A stretch of 64,000 bases of DNA from Cephalotus follicularis (GCA_001972305.1 BDDD01000430.1:310001-374000); one strand, 5' to 3'. Positions 1 through 12,056 are shown, counted from the stretch's first letter. Made by a program: numbers and translations. Notes: generated from the letters alone by a model not told the origin.

Positions 1-1235
1 GGACTAGATCTCCCTGCCTTAGTGGTCTTGGGCTTACTCTTTTGTTATAGTAACGGCTTACCCTCTGCTGGTAGGCTGCAACTCTAATTGCAGCCTTGTC
101 TCTGAGTTCTTCCACTAGGTCGAGGAGGCACCTCAGTCCTTCTTCATTGCTGTCTTCAGTAAAGTGTACAACTCTTGGTGATTGTACTCCAATCTCCATC
201 GGTATCATGGCTTCAGCTCCAAAACAAAGGCTGTATGGGGATTCACCAGTTGTGGTACGAGGAGTGGTTCTATATGCCCATAGTACACTTGGTAGCTCCT
301 CTGTCCATCTTCCTTTGCTGTCTTCTAGGCGCTTCTTCAAGCCTGAGATGATTTCTCTGTTGATCACCTCGGCTTGACCATTACTTTGAGGGTAGGCTAC
401 TGAGGCAAGCCTATGTTCTATCCTCCATTCCTTGCAAAAATCACGGAAGGCTTGGCAATCAAACTGTTTACCATTGTCTGAGATGATTGTCCTCGGAACT
501 CCAAATCTACAGATGATTGACTTCCATACGAAGCTCTCTGTGTTCTTCTCAGTAATTGTGGCTAGAGGTTCTGCTTCTACCCACTTGGTAAAGTAGTCCA
601 CTGCTACAATGAGAAACTTCCTCTGACCTGAAGCCATGGGTAGTGGTCCAACGAAGTCCATTCCCCATTGTCCAAAGGGCCACGGGGCCGTGATAGACGT
701 AAGAGGCTGGGAAGGTCTTTTGCTTATGTTCGCGTTCCTCTGACACTTGTCACACTTCCTTACCAGGTCAATATCATCTTGATGCATAGTTGGCCAGTAG
801 TAGCCTTGCCTCAACAACTTGTGGGACAATGTCCTGCCCCCAGTGTGGTTGCCACAAATTCCTTCATGGACCTCCCTTAGGGCGTAATCAGCCTCTGAGG
901 GGTTCATGCACCTCAGCCAAGGAAATGAGAAGGATCTTTTGTAGAGGATCCCATCTCGGAACTGGAATCTGTTTGCTCTGTAGACCAGCTTCCTCGCCTC
1001 CACGGGGTCCTCGGGCAGGATCCCGTTCCTTAGCCAATTAATAAAGGGAGTCATCCAGTTTGGCTCCTGTGGCACATCTATTGCCATTACATCTGCTTCA
1101 TAGATGGTCGGGCGATCCAGGTAGTCTACTAGCACAGTTTGATTCTTCTCCACCTCCTCTGCCGTAGCCAGTTTTGATAACTGGCCTGCTCGGATGTTCT
1201 CTGCCCTGGGTACTTTCACAATCCTTAAGACTTCG
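1..1235 (-). pseudogene. Integrase of Tat copy 1, partial (cut by window edge)
   Basis: The minus strand here matches the integrase region of copy 2 (25117-26480) nearly base for base by eye. It covers the N-terminal zinc-binding part (about 950-730), the catalytic core and most of the C-terminal part. The window edge truncates it before the stop codon. Plus-strand open frames here, such as 96-377, are antisense shadows of the integrase. Integrase would insert the cDNA copy into host chromatin. This copy is not expected to be active because upstream gag-pol is interrupted. Confidence 0.85.
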
Positions 1236-3801
1236 AATGCTTACTTCATGCCCTGAAAATGGGATAAGTATTTCATCATAAGGTCTTCTCTGGCCTCATA
1301 CTCCCCATTTGCCAGACCAACCACTAGCTGAGAATCACTGGAGGCTTCTATCTTTTGCACCTCCAAGTGCTTTGTAATTGTCAGTCCAGCTATCAGAGCT
1401 TCCCACTCAGCTTCGTTATTTGTAGCTTTGAACTTGAACCTCAGAGCATACTCCAACGTCCAACCATCTGGACTTGTCAATACTAGCCCTGCTCCACTGC
1501 CAGTGAGGCAGGGCGAACCGTCCACGGATAGCTTCCAAATTCCCCTCTCGCTCTCGGAGGGGTCCTCCTCCATACACTCCGTAGGTGTATTATCTCCAAT
1601 AAAGTCGGCCAGTACCTGTGATTTTATTGCTGGTCTGGCTTCGAACTTCACATCATACTCGCCTAGCTCGACTGACCACTTGATTAACCTGCCCGAGGTG
1701 TCAGGCTTGGCAAGAACTTGTTTGAGTGGTTTATCAGTCAGAACCTTGATTGTATGGGCTTGGAAATATGGCCTCAATTTTCTGGACGAGATGATCAATG
1801 CATAGGCATACTTCTCCACCTCTGGGTACCTCCCCTCTGCATCGTTCAGAGTCTTGCTCATGTAATATACTGGCTTTTGAACTTTTTCCTCTTCTCTGAC
1901 TAGCACTGCACTCACTGCGCCCGAGGTGGCCACAAGATACAAATACAAGTCTTCCCCATCCTTGGGTTTCGAAATCAGAGGAGGGGAAGCCATGTATTCC
2001 TTCAACCTGTCGAAGGCTGCTTGATAGTCGTCTGTCTAGGAGAATCCCTTGGGATCTCTAAGTATTTTGAAGAAGGGAAGACACTTCTCTGCTGACTTTG
2101 ACACAAACCTGCTCAGTGCTGCAATCTTCCCATTTAATCTTTGGACATCCCTGATGGTATGAGGTGGCCTCATGCTTTGAATTGCCGAGATCTTCTCTGG
2201 GTTGGCCTCTATACCTCTGCTAGAGACCATGAATCCGAGGAACTTTCCCGAGGTGACCCCAAATGTGCATTTGGACGGATTAAGTTTCATATTATACCTC
2301 CTCAGCACCTCAAACGTCTCCTCCAAGTCTTTTATGTGGGGGCTCCTGCCTGGGGTTTTGACGAGCATATCGTCTATGTACACCTCCATATTCATCCAAA
2401 TCTGAGGCTCAAAGATTTTGTTTACCAGACGCTGGTAGGTGGCCCCTGCATTCTTCAAGCCAAAGGGCATAACCTTGTAGCAGTACATTCCTCGGTCCGT
2501 TATGAACGCTGTCTTGTTCTCATCAGGTTTGTACATGGGAATTTGATTATATCCCGAGTAAGCGTCCAAGAAGCTTAATATTCTGTAACCCGAGGTTGCG
2601 TCTACCAGCTGGTCTATCTTTGGAGAGAGAAGTGATCCTTTGGACAAGCTTTGTTGAGGTCTGTGAAGTCTATGCACATCCTCCATTTGCTATTTGCTTT
2701 TTTGACTAGGACTGGGTTAGCCAGCCAGTCTGAGTAGTGCACATCCCTTATGAACCCTACCTGCAATAGCTTGCTCACCTCCTCTGCTATTTCCTGCTGC
2801 CTCTCTGGGGCAAAGTTCCTCTTCTTTTATCTGGTCGGGGGCCTGGCTGGGTCCACGCTTAGTTTGTGAACCATTACGTCTGGGCTAATCCCAGGGACCT
2901 CCTCTGCCGACCATGCAAAAACATCTTTATTATCTTGGAGGAATGTTATTAACTCCCCCTTCTCCGCCTCTCCAAGTTGTGAGCCAACTTGGAACACTTT
3001 CTCACTGTTGCCCTCTTCCATGGGCACTTGGAGCACATCCTCAACAGGCTATGGACGCTCTGGTTCCATGTCTCCTCTGAGCTCCACGTTTTCTATGGGG
3101 AGAACCTTGCCCTTCCCCTTGTCCGAGATGGTAGTTTTGTAGCATTGCCTTGCTGCCTCTTGGTCTCCTCTGACCTCCCCCACGCCAAACCTTGTGGGAA
3201 ACTTCATCAATAAGTGTCTCGTAAACACTATAGCCTCCAACAAGTTCAGACCTGGTCGCCCCACTATAGCATTGTAAGGGCTGGGTGTGTCCACCACCAG
3301 GAATGTCATCTCTACCTGAGTCTGGCGTGGGGTCGTGCCTGCAACCACGGACAGGTTGATAGATCCCAGAGGATGGATCGTCTCACCTGCAAAGCCAACC
3401 AGTGGGGTCTTTACGGGCTTTAGCTGGTCTGCCGGTATCCTCAGCTGATCAAATGCGTGTTTGTATAGGATGTCGGCCGAGCTGCCACTGTCAATAAGGA
3501 TTCTCTTCATGGTGAAGAGTTCCACCCGAAGAATTACCACCACTGGATCATCATGAGGAAGACGTACTCCCTCATAGTCCGCCTCCGAGAAGGTTATCAC
3601 CTCCTCGTCTCCACCAGTTTTGAGCCTTTTGCTGTGAGGGACTTGTTGCATAGCAAGGGACTGTCTCCCATAGTCCTTTCTGGCATTTTTATGGTCGCCC
3701 CCAGATGCGACCCCCCCAGAGATGGTGTGGATGACACCTCTGGGTTGCTGCTGCTCCTGTCGCTCCTCTTGTTGTCGAGGAGCCTCTTCTCTTCTCTGCT
3801 C
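1236..3801 (-). pseudogene. Protease, reverse transcriptase, RNase H and second RNase H of Tat copy 1, broken
   Basis: An aspartic protease motif (ILIDSGSSADILY) lies near 3495-3460. Reverse transcriptase runs from about 3030 to 2040, with [12 protein letters not shown] and the catalytic YIDDMLVK. RNase H and its connection ([39 protein letters not shown]) follow. A second, archaeal-type RNase H ([30 protein letters not shown]) ends near 1250. Breaks compared with copy 2: a stop at 3049, a stop in the leader of reverse transcriptase at about 2830, a one-base deletion near 2620 that shifts the frame, and stops near 2036 and 1240. The dual RNase H is an established marker of the Tat lineage. 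Confidence 0.88.
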
Positions 3802-5478
3802 CCTCCTTCCTTGGGGAGCATCTCTGTCCACATACTTGCGTAGATGTCCCTTTCTAATCAGGTCCTCAATCTGATTTTTCAGCTGCCTGCACTCCCCTGT
3901 ATCGTGCCTGTGGTCACGATGATACTGACAGTACTTCTCAACATTCCAGTTCTCTGCCGGGGTCCTCAACTTCTCAGGCCACTGGAAAGGGACTTTGTCT
4001 TGCTCCACAGCAAGTATCCTGGTACGTGTGTCCAAGAGGGGGGAAAAAGTGTTGTAAGATGGGATTGGTGCCCCTCCCCTAGATGAACCCTCACATCTAG
4101 AGAGTTTGTGTCTGAGGTCTTTCTTGGACAGGTCTGACCTCTCCTTCCTCTTCTCCTTCCTCTCTGGGGCATTTCGTGAATACCCCCCTTTTTCCTCCTG
4201 ATGGCTTGACCAGGGCATCTTTTGTTTTCTGGCCGCCACCTCTTCCTCGACGTTGACATATCTCTCCGCCCTCTTTAGCAGGTCTACCATGTCCTTTGCC
4301 GGTTTTTTCAACAGAGAGAAGATGAACGATGAGTTACTCCTCAGCCCGTTATTTAAGGCTGCCAGTGCAAAAGATGGCTCTAGGTCTTTCACTGTGAGGG
4401 ATTCCTTGTTGAATCTGGTGAGGTAATCCCTCAGCGATTCATCTTTGCCCTACACCACATTGATTAAGTGAGTAGAGTTCCTCCTCTGCGTGGTGCTGTT
4501 GAGAAACTTGGTTACGAACAGTTCCGTAAACTGATCGAAGTTCTCCACCGAATTCTTCGTCAGGGTGAAATACCATGACTGGGCAGCTCCAGTCAAGGTC
4601 GCTGGGAATCCTCGGCACAGCATGGCGTCCGAGGCCTGGTACATCCACATTGCTTGAATGTAAGAGCGTACATGTTGGATGGGGTCCGTGGACCCATCGT
4701 ACTTATCAAGGCTTGGGTATCGGAACCCGCTGGGGACCTGCTCTGCCGTGATCTCAGACGTGAAGGGGTGGGCGCTAATGTTCCGCACCTCGGATAAATG
4801 CCCCCTATGCTGTTACACTCCTCGGAACCTCCTTTCCAACTCTGCAAGCCTTCTGTCCACTGCTTGCTCCACATCATCTATGTTCCTAGCCCAGCTAGAA
4901 ACACGTGATCCTCCAGCTGCCGAGGCTGGGGGGTCAACCCTACTTCCTCGCACCGTGCCTGCTCTGCGCGGAGCATTGGAACGCACTTGTGCCTCCTCTG
5001 CTCCCCTGGTTTCCTACCGAGGATCCACATCCATGGCCTGGTACTGAGGATGCACTCTCCTGGGATCATTTGGGTGATCCCGGGTAGTCGAGGACTCTGC
5101 CCTCTGAGATGCATTGATCTCAGGCCTCCTTCCCAGGGGAATGTTGTCCCCTGACCGCCTAAGGGGAAGTTCGTCTCCCCTTGACGGGTTTTGCCTGGCA
5201 CCTCGTGGGTGTCGTTCCTCCACCTCTGGTCTGTGGCGACCAGATACTCCTCGGACCACTTGCTGAGCAGGCCCAACTGGCTGCTGTTGGTTAGCTAAAG
5301 TTGTGACCAACAGATCAGTGATTCGCTCCATCCCTTGGAGGAGCTGATTGAGCTGCTCCCCTGTAACGGGAGCTTGTTCTTGGGCCGCTATTTGGACAGC
5401 TTCTGGGGGAGGAGCCATGATCTGCTGTTGTTGACTACCTGTGGCTCTACCCTGGTTGTTGTTCTTCCTCAGAGGCAT
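3802..5478 (-). pseudogene. gag of Tat copy 1, broken
   Basis: The start (5478) is chosen because MPLRKNNNQ matches MPPRKNNNQ at the equivalent place in copy 2. The frame continues through a retrotransposon-gag core (about 4788-4450, with AQSWYF and FVTKFLNSTTQRRN). It then reaches a Cys/His motif near 3940-3860 (CQYHRDHRHDTGEC followed by IEDLIRKGHL), the form seen in plant Tat gags. All pieces share one frame, interrupted by stops near 5011, 4815 and 4447. Gag would form the cytoplasmic virus-like particle and bind element RNA. Gag and pol appear to have been one continuous reading frame, so the 3' boundary given here is approximate. Confidence 0.85.
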
Positions 5479-5523
5479 GGTTCCTAATGACTTTTTGCTG
5501 CGTTTCACACAGACGACGCCAAC

Positions 5524-6403
5524 TGTTGATACAGAAATCCTTCTCTCAACAGTATCCTACGTGGAGGACTTTAATTTGTTAAGAGAAACGCTCGCAAAGG
5601 ATGTCTGGGAGGAAGACGTCGATCTCTGATTCCTGCACAAAGTAACAAACTGGTGGAAGGTCCAGGAGGTTGTTCTCCCGGGGACACTCCGACGCTCAAG
5701 TTAGACAATGTGCAGAGGGTATAAGGTTCTTTGCAATGTAAAAATGGCTGACCTTTGATTTGTGTTTGATTCTCGTATTTATAGGACTGGTTTGTAACTG
5801 CCTGAGTGTGAAAAGCGGAGGTGATAGCTGTCCCCTAAGGAAATGCCGAGGATCTCGGGATTTCCCTTATCTCCACCTGATTTGTCGCCATCTTCCTTGT
5901 AGGTAGTTAACTGCATCTTATCTTCTATATTTGGAAGATATGGATCCCTGAAAAGTAGGCTAACTCCATGGCCTCATTCCATAAATGAGGAGGGGATCCT
6001 CTGCAATAGGGCTGCCGAGGAGGCGAACCATAGTGAGCTACTGAGGTAGTCAGCCCCTTGCTTCAAGGTCTTCTACGTCCGTAGACTTGTGCTTGAAGTG
6101 GATGGTCTTCTGCTATGTAGCCGAGGAGGTTCTCGGCACTGATGTTTAAAGAGGGGGTCCTCGGCCCTGATGCTTCAGAAGGTATCCTCGGCCCTCATGC
6201 CGAGGAGAGTAGTCTTTGCATAACATACACGAGGTGGCAGCTCGGCACCTAGGTCGAGGAGGAATTCTTCACATGTCACTGTTTTTATAATTAATAAGCT
6301 TCCTTTGACTACAGTTTGCCAACTGTTGAACCTCTTGGACACCTGGATATGTTTGGAGAGGACACGTGCCGTTTTTGATTTCGCTCAATTTTTACCCATA
6401 TCA
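5524..6403 (-). repeat. 5' LTR of Tat copy 1
   Basis: On the plus strand it runs from TGTTGATAC to CCCATATCA, so on the element's strand it begins TGATATGGG and ends ATCAACA. It is about 880 bp and aligns by eye with the 925-bp LTRs of copy 2, with indels. A TATAAATA-type motif lies on the minus strand near 5776-5784. The next bases inward (5508-5523) form the putative primer-binding region. Confidence 0.9.
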
Positions 6404-7423
6404 GTTTCAAAATCTGCAAAAAAGAAAGAAGATCGAAAAAAAAGTGATCGGAGGAAACTCTGTGGATATTCTCGGATGCTGAAGTTAGTTACAAAAAAAT
6501 AATGGGTTTTTGTATAACAGAGAATGCAGCAAGTGAGTGATAGATTCATACCTGAGGTGCCCTTCGATATTTAGAGCATCGAATAGTAATGTTTCAGTGT
6601 ATCCCAAGATGACTCGTGGGATTTATCATTGTCAGAATATAACTCTGGTCATAACAGAATTTCTATTAATTCATTATGCTACTCATAGGATGATGCCATG
6701 TGGCATCATCTCAATCAATGGTTGAATTTTACCAAATCATAATGTCACCCACTTTCTTAAGCTTGAAGAGCTTCAAAACAAGTAGATTCGTAGTATTAGC
6801 CTTGCTAGAAATGATTGTCTTTGGAATTGCTTTTTTTAAAAAGGCTGAAAGGTATTTTCAGAAAATGCTTATTTTTATTATATATTTAGTATTAATGTAT
6901 TTTATTTGGCCAAAGTTCGGTGACTGGAGGAATTCCGAAGGCTAACAGTCAACAAAAGTCAAACTATTACAGGCCCGCACACAAACGTGAGGTGCAAGGC
7001 TTATGAGTCTAGCCATTCGTGCACAAGTTCACACGCAATCCATGTTGGCCATCCCATTGCCTGCTCACCAAGTGAGCTAACTAGTCAGCTCACTTGGTAA
7101 GCTCTCTAACCAACGAGCAGACCAGGCTATGGTTTGCTCACCAGGTGAGCTCGCAGACGCTCACTTGGTGAGCTCAGTGGCGTGATCAAACCAGGCCATG
7201 GTCTACTCACTATGTGAACTCAATGGTCAGCTCACCTGGTGAGCTAACTCGCTTGCGTAGAACAAGCCATGGTCTATTCACCAGGTGAGATCGTCGGTGT
7301 GAGATGACCAGGCCATGTTAGGTCAGCTCATGACCCATACGAGAGATACTTTTGTGCGTGAGCTCATTTGGATGTCTGTTTGCGTTCTGATTTTCAAACT
7401 GACGTAAATTTTGATCCTCAAGG
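6404..7423. other. Unassigned AT-rich stretch, then old LTR-like sequence with palindromic GGTGAGCT motifs
   Basis: 6404-6880 has no convincing coding or repeat content apart from a 22-bp hairpin at 6689-6710. From about 6890 the texture becomes that of a plant gypsy LTR. Between 7060 and 7330 a palindromic motif of the type CTCACCAGGTGAGC recurs about seven times with mismatches, interleaved with ACCAGGCCATGGT-like phrases. The element at 7424-17037 inserted at its right edge, so the sequence probably continues after 17037. Confidence 0.5.
6689..6710. repeat. Perfect 10-bp inverted repeat with 2-nt loop
   Basis: GATGATGCCA and TGGCATCATC are exact reverse complements separated by TG. No coding region or recognisable promoter is next to it. 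It may be a chance hairpin or the remains of a small inverted-repeat element. Confidence 0.8.
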
Positions 7424-10141
7424 TGCAACACCCCGAGCCCGAGAGGCAAGCACGTGGCGTCACCTTCCATCCTATGCATTCACTTAGTCCAATATTGGGT
7501 GTTAGATAAGTAAATTTGAATGCAGTACTCTTTACTAATCCATTCAAATACTTGATAATCTAACATGCAAATCCATTCAAATACTGAAATCAACTTATAC
7601 AATATCATACTTCTTAATCATTTTTGACAACTCAAATCCATCCTTAAGCAATCCATACTAAACTCTATTCAATAGATATCCTTACATAAAAACAAATACA
7701 GTAACAAAACATTCCTCCTTGTTTCCTTGCCCAAAATACAGCTGTCTAATCACTTGCCGTTACTCCCGACTCCTCTACTTGATATCCATACATAATAACC
7801 CCATCATGAACAACGGGTTAGCCATACGGCAAAGTAAGAACAACCCTATGCATAATGGAATGAATAGATCGTAATTATATGCATGTCATGCTACAATGCG
7901 TTAATATCAGTTGTGGTTAACCATTTATATACAACCCCCCTTATCGGCGTACATAAATAGTTAAGCTAAGCATACTATCCCTACCCATAAATCTATCAGA
8001 CACTCCATATCTATACCATGTAGACAAGCACACTCAAATAAACATAAACCTATAGAGTTAATGACCTATAATTCCATAGAGTATATCAAGCCACCTATGG
8101 ATATATACAAGGGAGCTCGACTAGATACCCTAGCCGCTTGTGAATATATGTGTCGAAGCTCGACTAGGTTTAGTTGTCAATGAATAAAGGCACCAGAGCT
8201 CAACTAAAACTCCCCCTAGTTGCCGATGAATAAAGGCGCTATAGCTCAACTGAGTCTAGTTGCCGGTAAATAAAGGCACCGAAACTCAACTAGTACACTT
8301 GTCCATCGAGGTCACTCTAAAAGGTTTCAAGTCATACAATCATATAATCATACAATCCATGCTATAACCTTCATTTCTATCTCCTTACTAGTCCTTATAG
8401 AAAACATTTCATTTTCTATACATAAAACAATCTTTAAAAGAAAGGATCGATCACATTCAAAACTATATTAAAACCATCTTTGAAAACATAAATGGGCCTA
8501 AGAAAGGACCCGAGAAGCAGTCCATTGAGAAAACAAGTAAAATAGAGAATTTAGTTGAAAATTCAATATAGTCCATTACAGGATAAAAGACGTCGATGTG
8601 TAAAGAATAAGACGTTGACTTTACACTAAGACAACGACGTTATGCTAAGACGTCGACGTAATAGGGCACAACATTTTGGCAAAAACTTTAAAGTAGGACG
8701 CCGACCTTTAAAAAGGGAAGACGTCAACTTAATAACACTGGACCTCAACGTTTAAAAGGAAAGAAGTCAAGGTAATGGGGTTAAATGCATGAGATGTCGA
8801 CGTAATTTTGCGTAGGCATCGACGTGCTAGTAAACTTTCAGGTTCAATCCGAGTTTAAAATCTCATTTGGCATACTTTCATAAATCTGTTTGAAATGAAA
8901 CTTTGGGAACAAGATCTAGGCATGTATAGGGATGACATACTAAGAGATCAAGTCATTTGGACCGTAAAAAAGTCACTAGATCTAAAAAATAAAAATAAAA
9001 CTAGATCTAGGTTTCTCTTTTCATTGAAAATCCATTTTAAACCAACCGTTCAAATCCGTTCTAGTTAACCTTAATCACATCCATACACATGTTATCATCA
9101 AGGCATGACAATTTATGCAATATATAAAGCATTTAAACAATTCCAAATGCATTTTAGGTAGAGAAATCTTACCAATTTGATTTTGAAGCTTTAAACCTTG
9201 AAAACAATCAAATAATGGAGAAAGAACTCAAGTTCTTGGCTCAATCAACTACCCCTTGGATCCCCTGATGAATTTGGTTCAATTTTGAGAGAGAGATGTA
9301 GAGATAGGGAGCGATTGAGAAGGAGAGATTTTAGAGATGGGGGATGTAACGTTCGTGCTCCAGTTAGTTTGGTAAAGTGCATATACGAGATCATGCATCA
9401 TTTATCCAGTGACTTCTATAACCACACATGTGATTTTAATTATTTTTAATGTTACATTTTTAATATTTGATTTTATTACATATTGTTTAAATGAATTTTT
9501 AACGTGATTTTAATTTAACCGATGGATTATAAATGATTTTTGACATATGATGTTTTAAAAAGTGTTGGTTGATAAAAAGAATAAATTTTAAAACTTTGGA
9601 ATTTTTTTTTAAGTTTTTAAAAGAAAGAAAAATCAAGTGACGTGTTCAATTCTTGAGCTCAAATTAATCTCGGAGAACTAATCTAGAAATATTTTATATG
9701 TTCATTTTTTTTTTTACTTTCAAACTTGGTTATATGGTTTTAATCAGTTTTTAAAACAAGTTTTTATATAAACCACGTGGTTGTCTCCAAATAGGAGGCT
9801 TACCACGTGAATGTCACATTCGTCCTCAACAGGATATCGGACTCTGTCCGAGACGGGGGTAACGGAGGGGTTTGAGTGAAAATTGAAGAATATGCATTGA
9901 AAAAAATCTATTTATAGGGAACTCGATTTTAACTCTCTAATTTCAAAACGCTCACAACTCTCTTAGGCAAACTAGTACCCCCATGGTTTCCGTCACACAT
10001 ATAAGATATATAATATTTCATATGAGTATTAAATACCTCAATCTATACAATCCATAAAAAAGCAAGCAGTATAATATCTATATGGCAAATAAAAATGAAT
10101 ATTAAATGCAATAAAATGATCGTTGAATTCAGTTTGATACA
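7424..10141 (-). repeat. Left (3') LTR of the gag-only element
   Basis: 2718 bp, running TGCAACACCCCGAG to TTGATACA on the plus strand. Matches to the right LTR are spread along the whole length. Extra material compared with the right LTR: a block of about 40-48 bp (TAGTTGCCGATGAATAAAGG type) present three times at about 8165-8305 but once in the right LTR, and about 0.5 kb at 9346-9865. A cluster of GTCGAC-centred motifs lies at 8588-8835. CCTATAAATAG on the minus strand near 9917-9907 is a candidate TATA box. Confidence 0.85.
9346..9865. repeat. About 0.5 kb insertion in the left LTR, absent from the right LTR
   Basis: The left LTR reads GGGGATGTAACG, then about 500 bp of AT-rich DNA, then GGGGGTAACGGAGG. 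The right LTR passes directly through this point (about 16745-16785) with a GA run. TAACG on both sides could be a target duplication. The right part, with CCACGTG and ATTCGTCCTCAACAGG, resembles an LTR end, but no clean TG...CA termini were found. The exact class is unknown. Confidence 0.5.
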
Positions 10142-10749
10142 TTCTCTCCTCCTTAAAAGAATCTAGTCCCTAGATCTTACCGTCCATAGTAAGAATGTAA
10201 CTCACCTTCGACTCCTTCCCTTACCATTTGTAACACATCTCTATACTTTCCTTCCCCATGACGTTTTGATGACCATATTAATATTGTCTCATCCTTCTCT
10301 TTCCATCCCTGACCCTGTAAAGCTTTAATCATTCCAATCAAATCTATTGTCATTTCTCAATCCATAGGACTTACCAATATACTTTGAACCCAATTCCCTT
10401 TTACTCTGACAATTTCCATTGATCAAGACAATTTGGAATATATCCATCTCATCCTTAGACTATACAATCTAAACAACAAATAGAATAAAATCATCCATAA
10501 CTCCCCAATGTCATACGTGAGAAAGAAATGCATGCATGGGACTCATACTGAATGTTGGAACTTTAAAATGTACCTTTGATAACCGTGTCTATATCCGTAG
10601 CCAAAACCTAATCCATAGCAAATACTCTAGCCCATCCCATTGGTACTGTACCCATAGGTTATATTTCTTTTTCTTGGTTTCTTCCCTTAGAAGAAGAAGG
10701 TGTATTGTCCAACTATCTTTGTGGCATCTGTGCCTGAGGTGCTTGTGGT

Positions 10750-11993
10750 TATGGCTGGACTATTCTAATGAAACGTTGAGGACATTCTCGGGCTATGTGA
10801 TCTGGAGACCACAAACCATGAAACTCTCCAAGCACCAACGAAAGTTGTCAAAGGTATGGTTGGTCCTCTGTCAATGCATGCAAGGCACTGTTGTGAACTG
10901 ATCTCTGCATCAGAAAATCTAGGCTATCCTCCCTAACCGGGCACTCTAGATCTATCCCCCTGTCAGGAATTCTGTGTCTGGCCTCTCCTACATGAGGGTT
11001 GGGATTGACTCTCACGCCTTCCTGATGCACTGTCCAGTGAACCTTCACTCCCATGACCACCACCAAGTGATCCACTACTATCCATACATCGAGATTTGCC
11101 ACTACCACTATCATTACCACTATCTTGCCATGTGGAAGGTGCAGGCTTGGTGCTAGGTTGAACACTAATTCGTCTAATCTCTTGTAAAAAAATCCTCAAG
11201 CTATCGAGTTCGAGTAGCAACATCTGACAATGTCCTTAAGTTCAATGGGAGAAACTATCTCGTCAAATTTGTACTCAATCCGTGTAGAAATTTCTTCTCT
11301 CCTTGGCTCCCCTTCCACTAGATGTGGAGCAATTTTGGATAGCTCAATGAATCTAGCCTCATACTATTGGACTGTCAAGTTCCTTTGTGTTAAATTAGAA
11401 AATTCCCTTTTTCTCTGGTCCTTCTCGTCTTCAGGGTAGATTTGATCATTGAACTATGTTAAGAATGCTTCCCATGTCTTTTCTATCTCATTATGTTTTC
11501 GTGTCGCATCCACTAAGGTCTACCAATGTTCAGTTTCACTTTAAAGCATGTAAACTGCTAAAGTGAGGTTCTATCCATCCGTATAATCCATAACCTTAAA
11601 AATCTTCTTCATATGTAGAAGCCATTTCTCTGAAGATGAAGCATCTAGTTATCCCATGAATGTGGGAGGATTCAGCTTCATGAACCTCCCTATAATATCA
11701 TCTCTTTTATGCATGCGTTCTTCCCTATCCAATCTCCTTTGAAGGAGTTCATTTATACGTGCCATGGTGGCATACAAGTCCCTCTAATCAACATTCTCTT
11801 CATTTGTAGGTGGAGTATCCTTATTATGAGCTGGTGCCACATTCTCATGTACTGACTCATTTTCAACATCCACTATAGCATTACCCTGTCTTCCTTTGCC
11901 TTGACGACCTCTCAGTTTTTGGTTTTTCATATCTACCTTATTGCAAGACAAACAACTATTAATCAACTGTGCACTTATCATATCAATATCCAA
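10750..11993 (-). pseudogene. gag relic of the pol-less gypsy element
   Basis: Minus-strand translation gives recognisable gypsy gag pieces. APHLVEGEPRREEISTRI and EYKFDEIVSPIELKD come from around 11330-11220. A Ser/Gly/Arg-rich tail follows, then a zinc-knuckle remnant (DHIARECPQR) near 10815-10770 whose first cysteines are lost. The N-terminal part includes a charged segment at 11993-11784. Frame changes and stops throughout mean it cannot encode an intact capsid. Gag without pol fits elements copied in trans by an autonomous partner, though deletion after insertion is equally possible. Confidence 0.7.
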
Positions 11994-12056
11994 ATCTCAA
12001 CAACAATGCTTACTCAATAGCTAATATCTTTAACTTATCCTAACAGGCTAACTTCG

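Larger units (their letters stand above)
1..6403 (-). mobile_element. Tat-lineage Ty3/gypsy LTR retrotransposon, 5' part, copy 1 (3' end outside window)
   Basis: Reading the minus strand from the right there is an LTR (5524-6403), a short leader, gag, protease, reverse transcriptase, RNase H, a second RNase H and the start of integrase. The window begins inside the integrase C-terminal part, at a point matching about 25294 in copy 2. The order and the extra archaeal-type RNase H are typical of the Tat lineage. It is the same family as the complete element at 20022-31745 but clearly a separate insertion. In-frame stops and a one-base deletion near 2620 show that it is dead. The target duplication cannot be checked because the other end is outside the window. 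Confidence 0.93.

Noticed and set aside
96-377. Plus-strand 93-codon open frame, with a near twin at 25389-25670
   Set aside because: Both lie antisense to the integrase of the two Tat copies. Their similarity follows from the elements' similarity, and they have no promoter or intron structure.
2141-2578. Plus-strand 145-codon frame
   Set aside because: It is antisense to reverse transcriptase of Tat copy 1, a shadow frame with biased composition.
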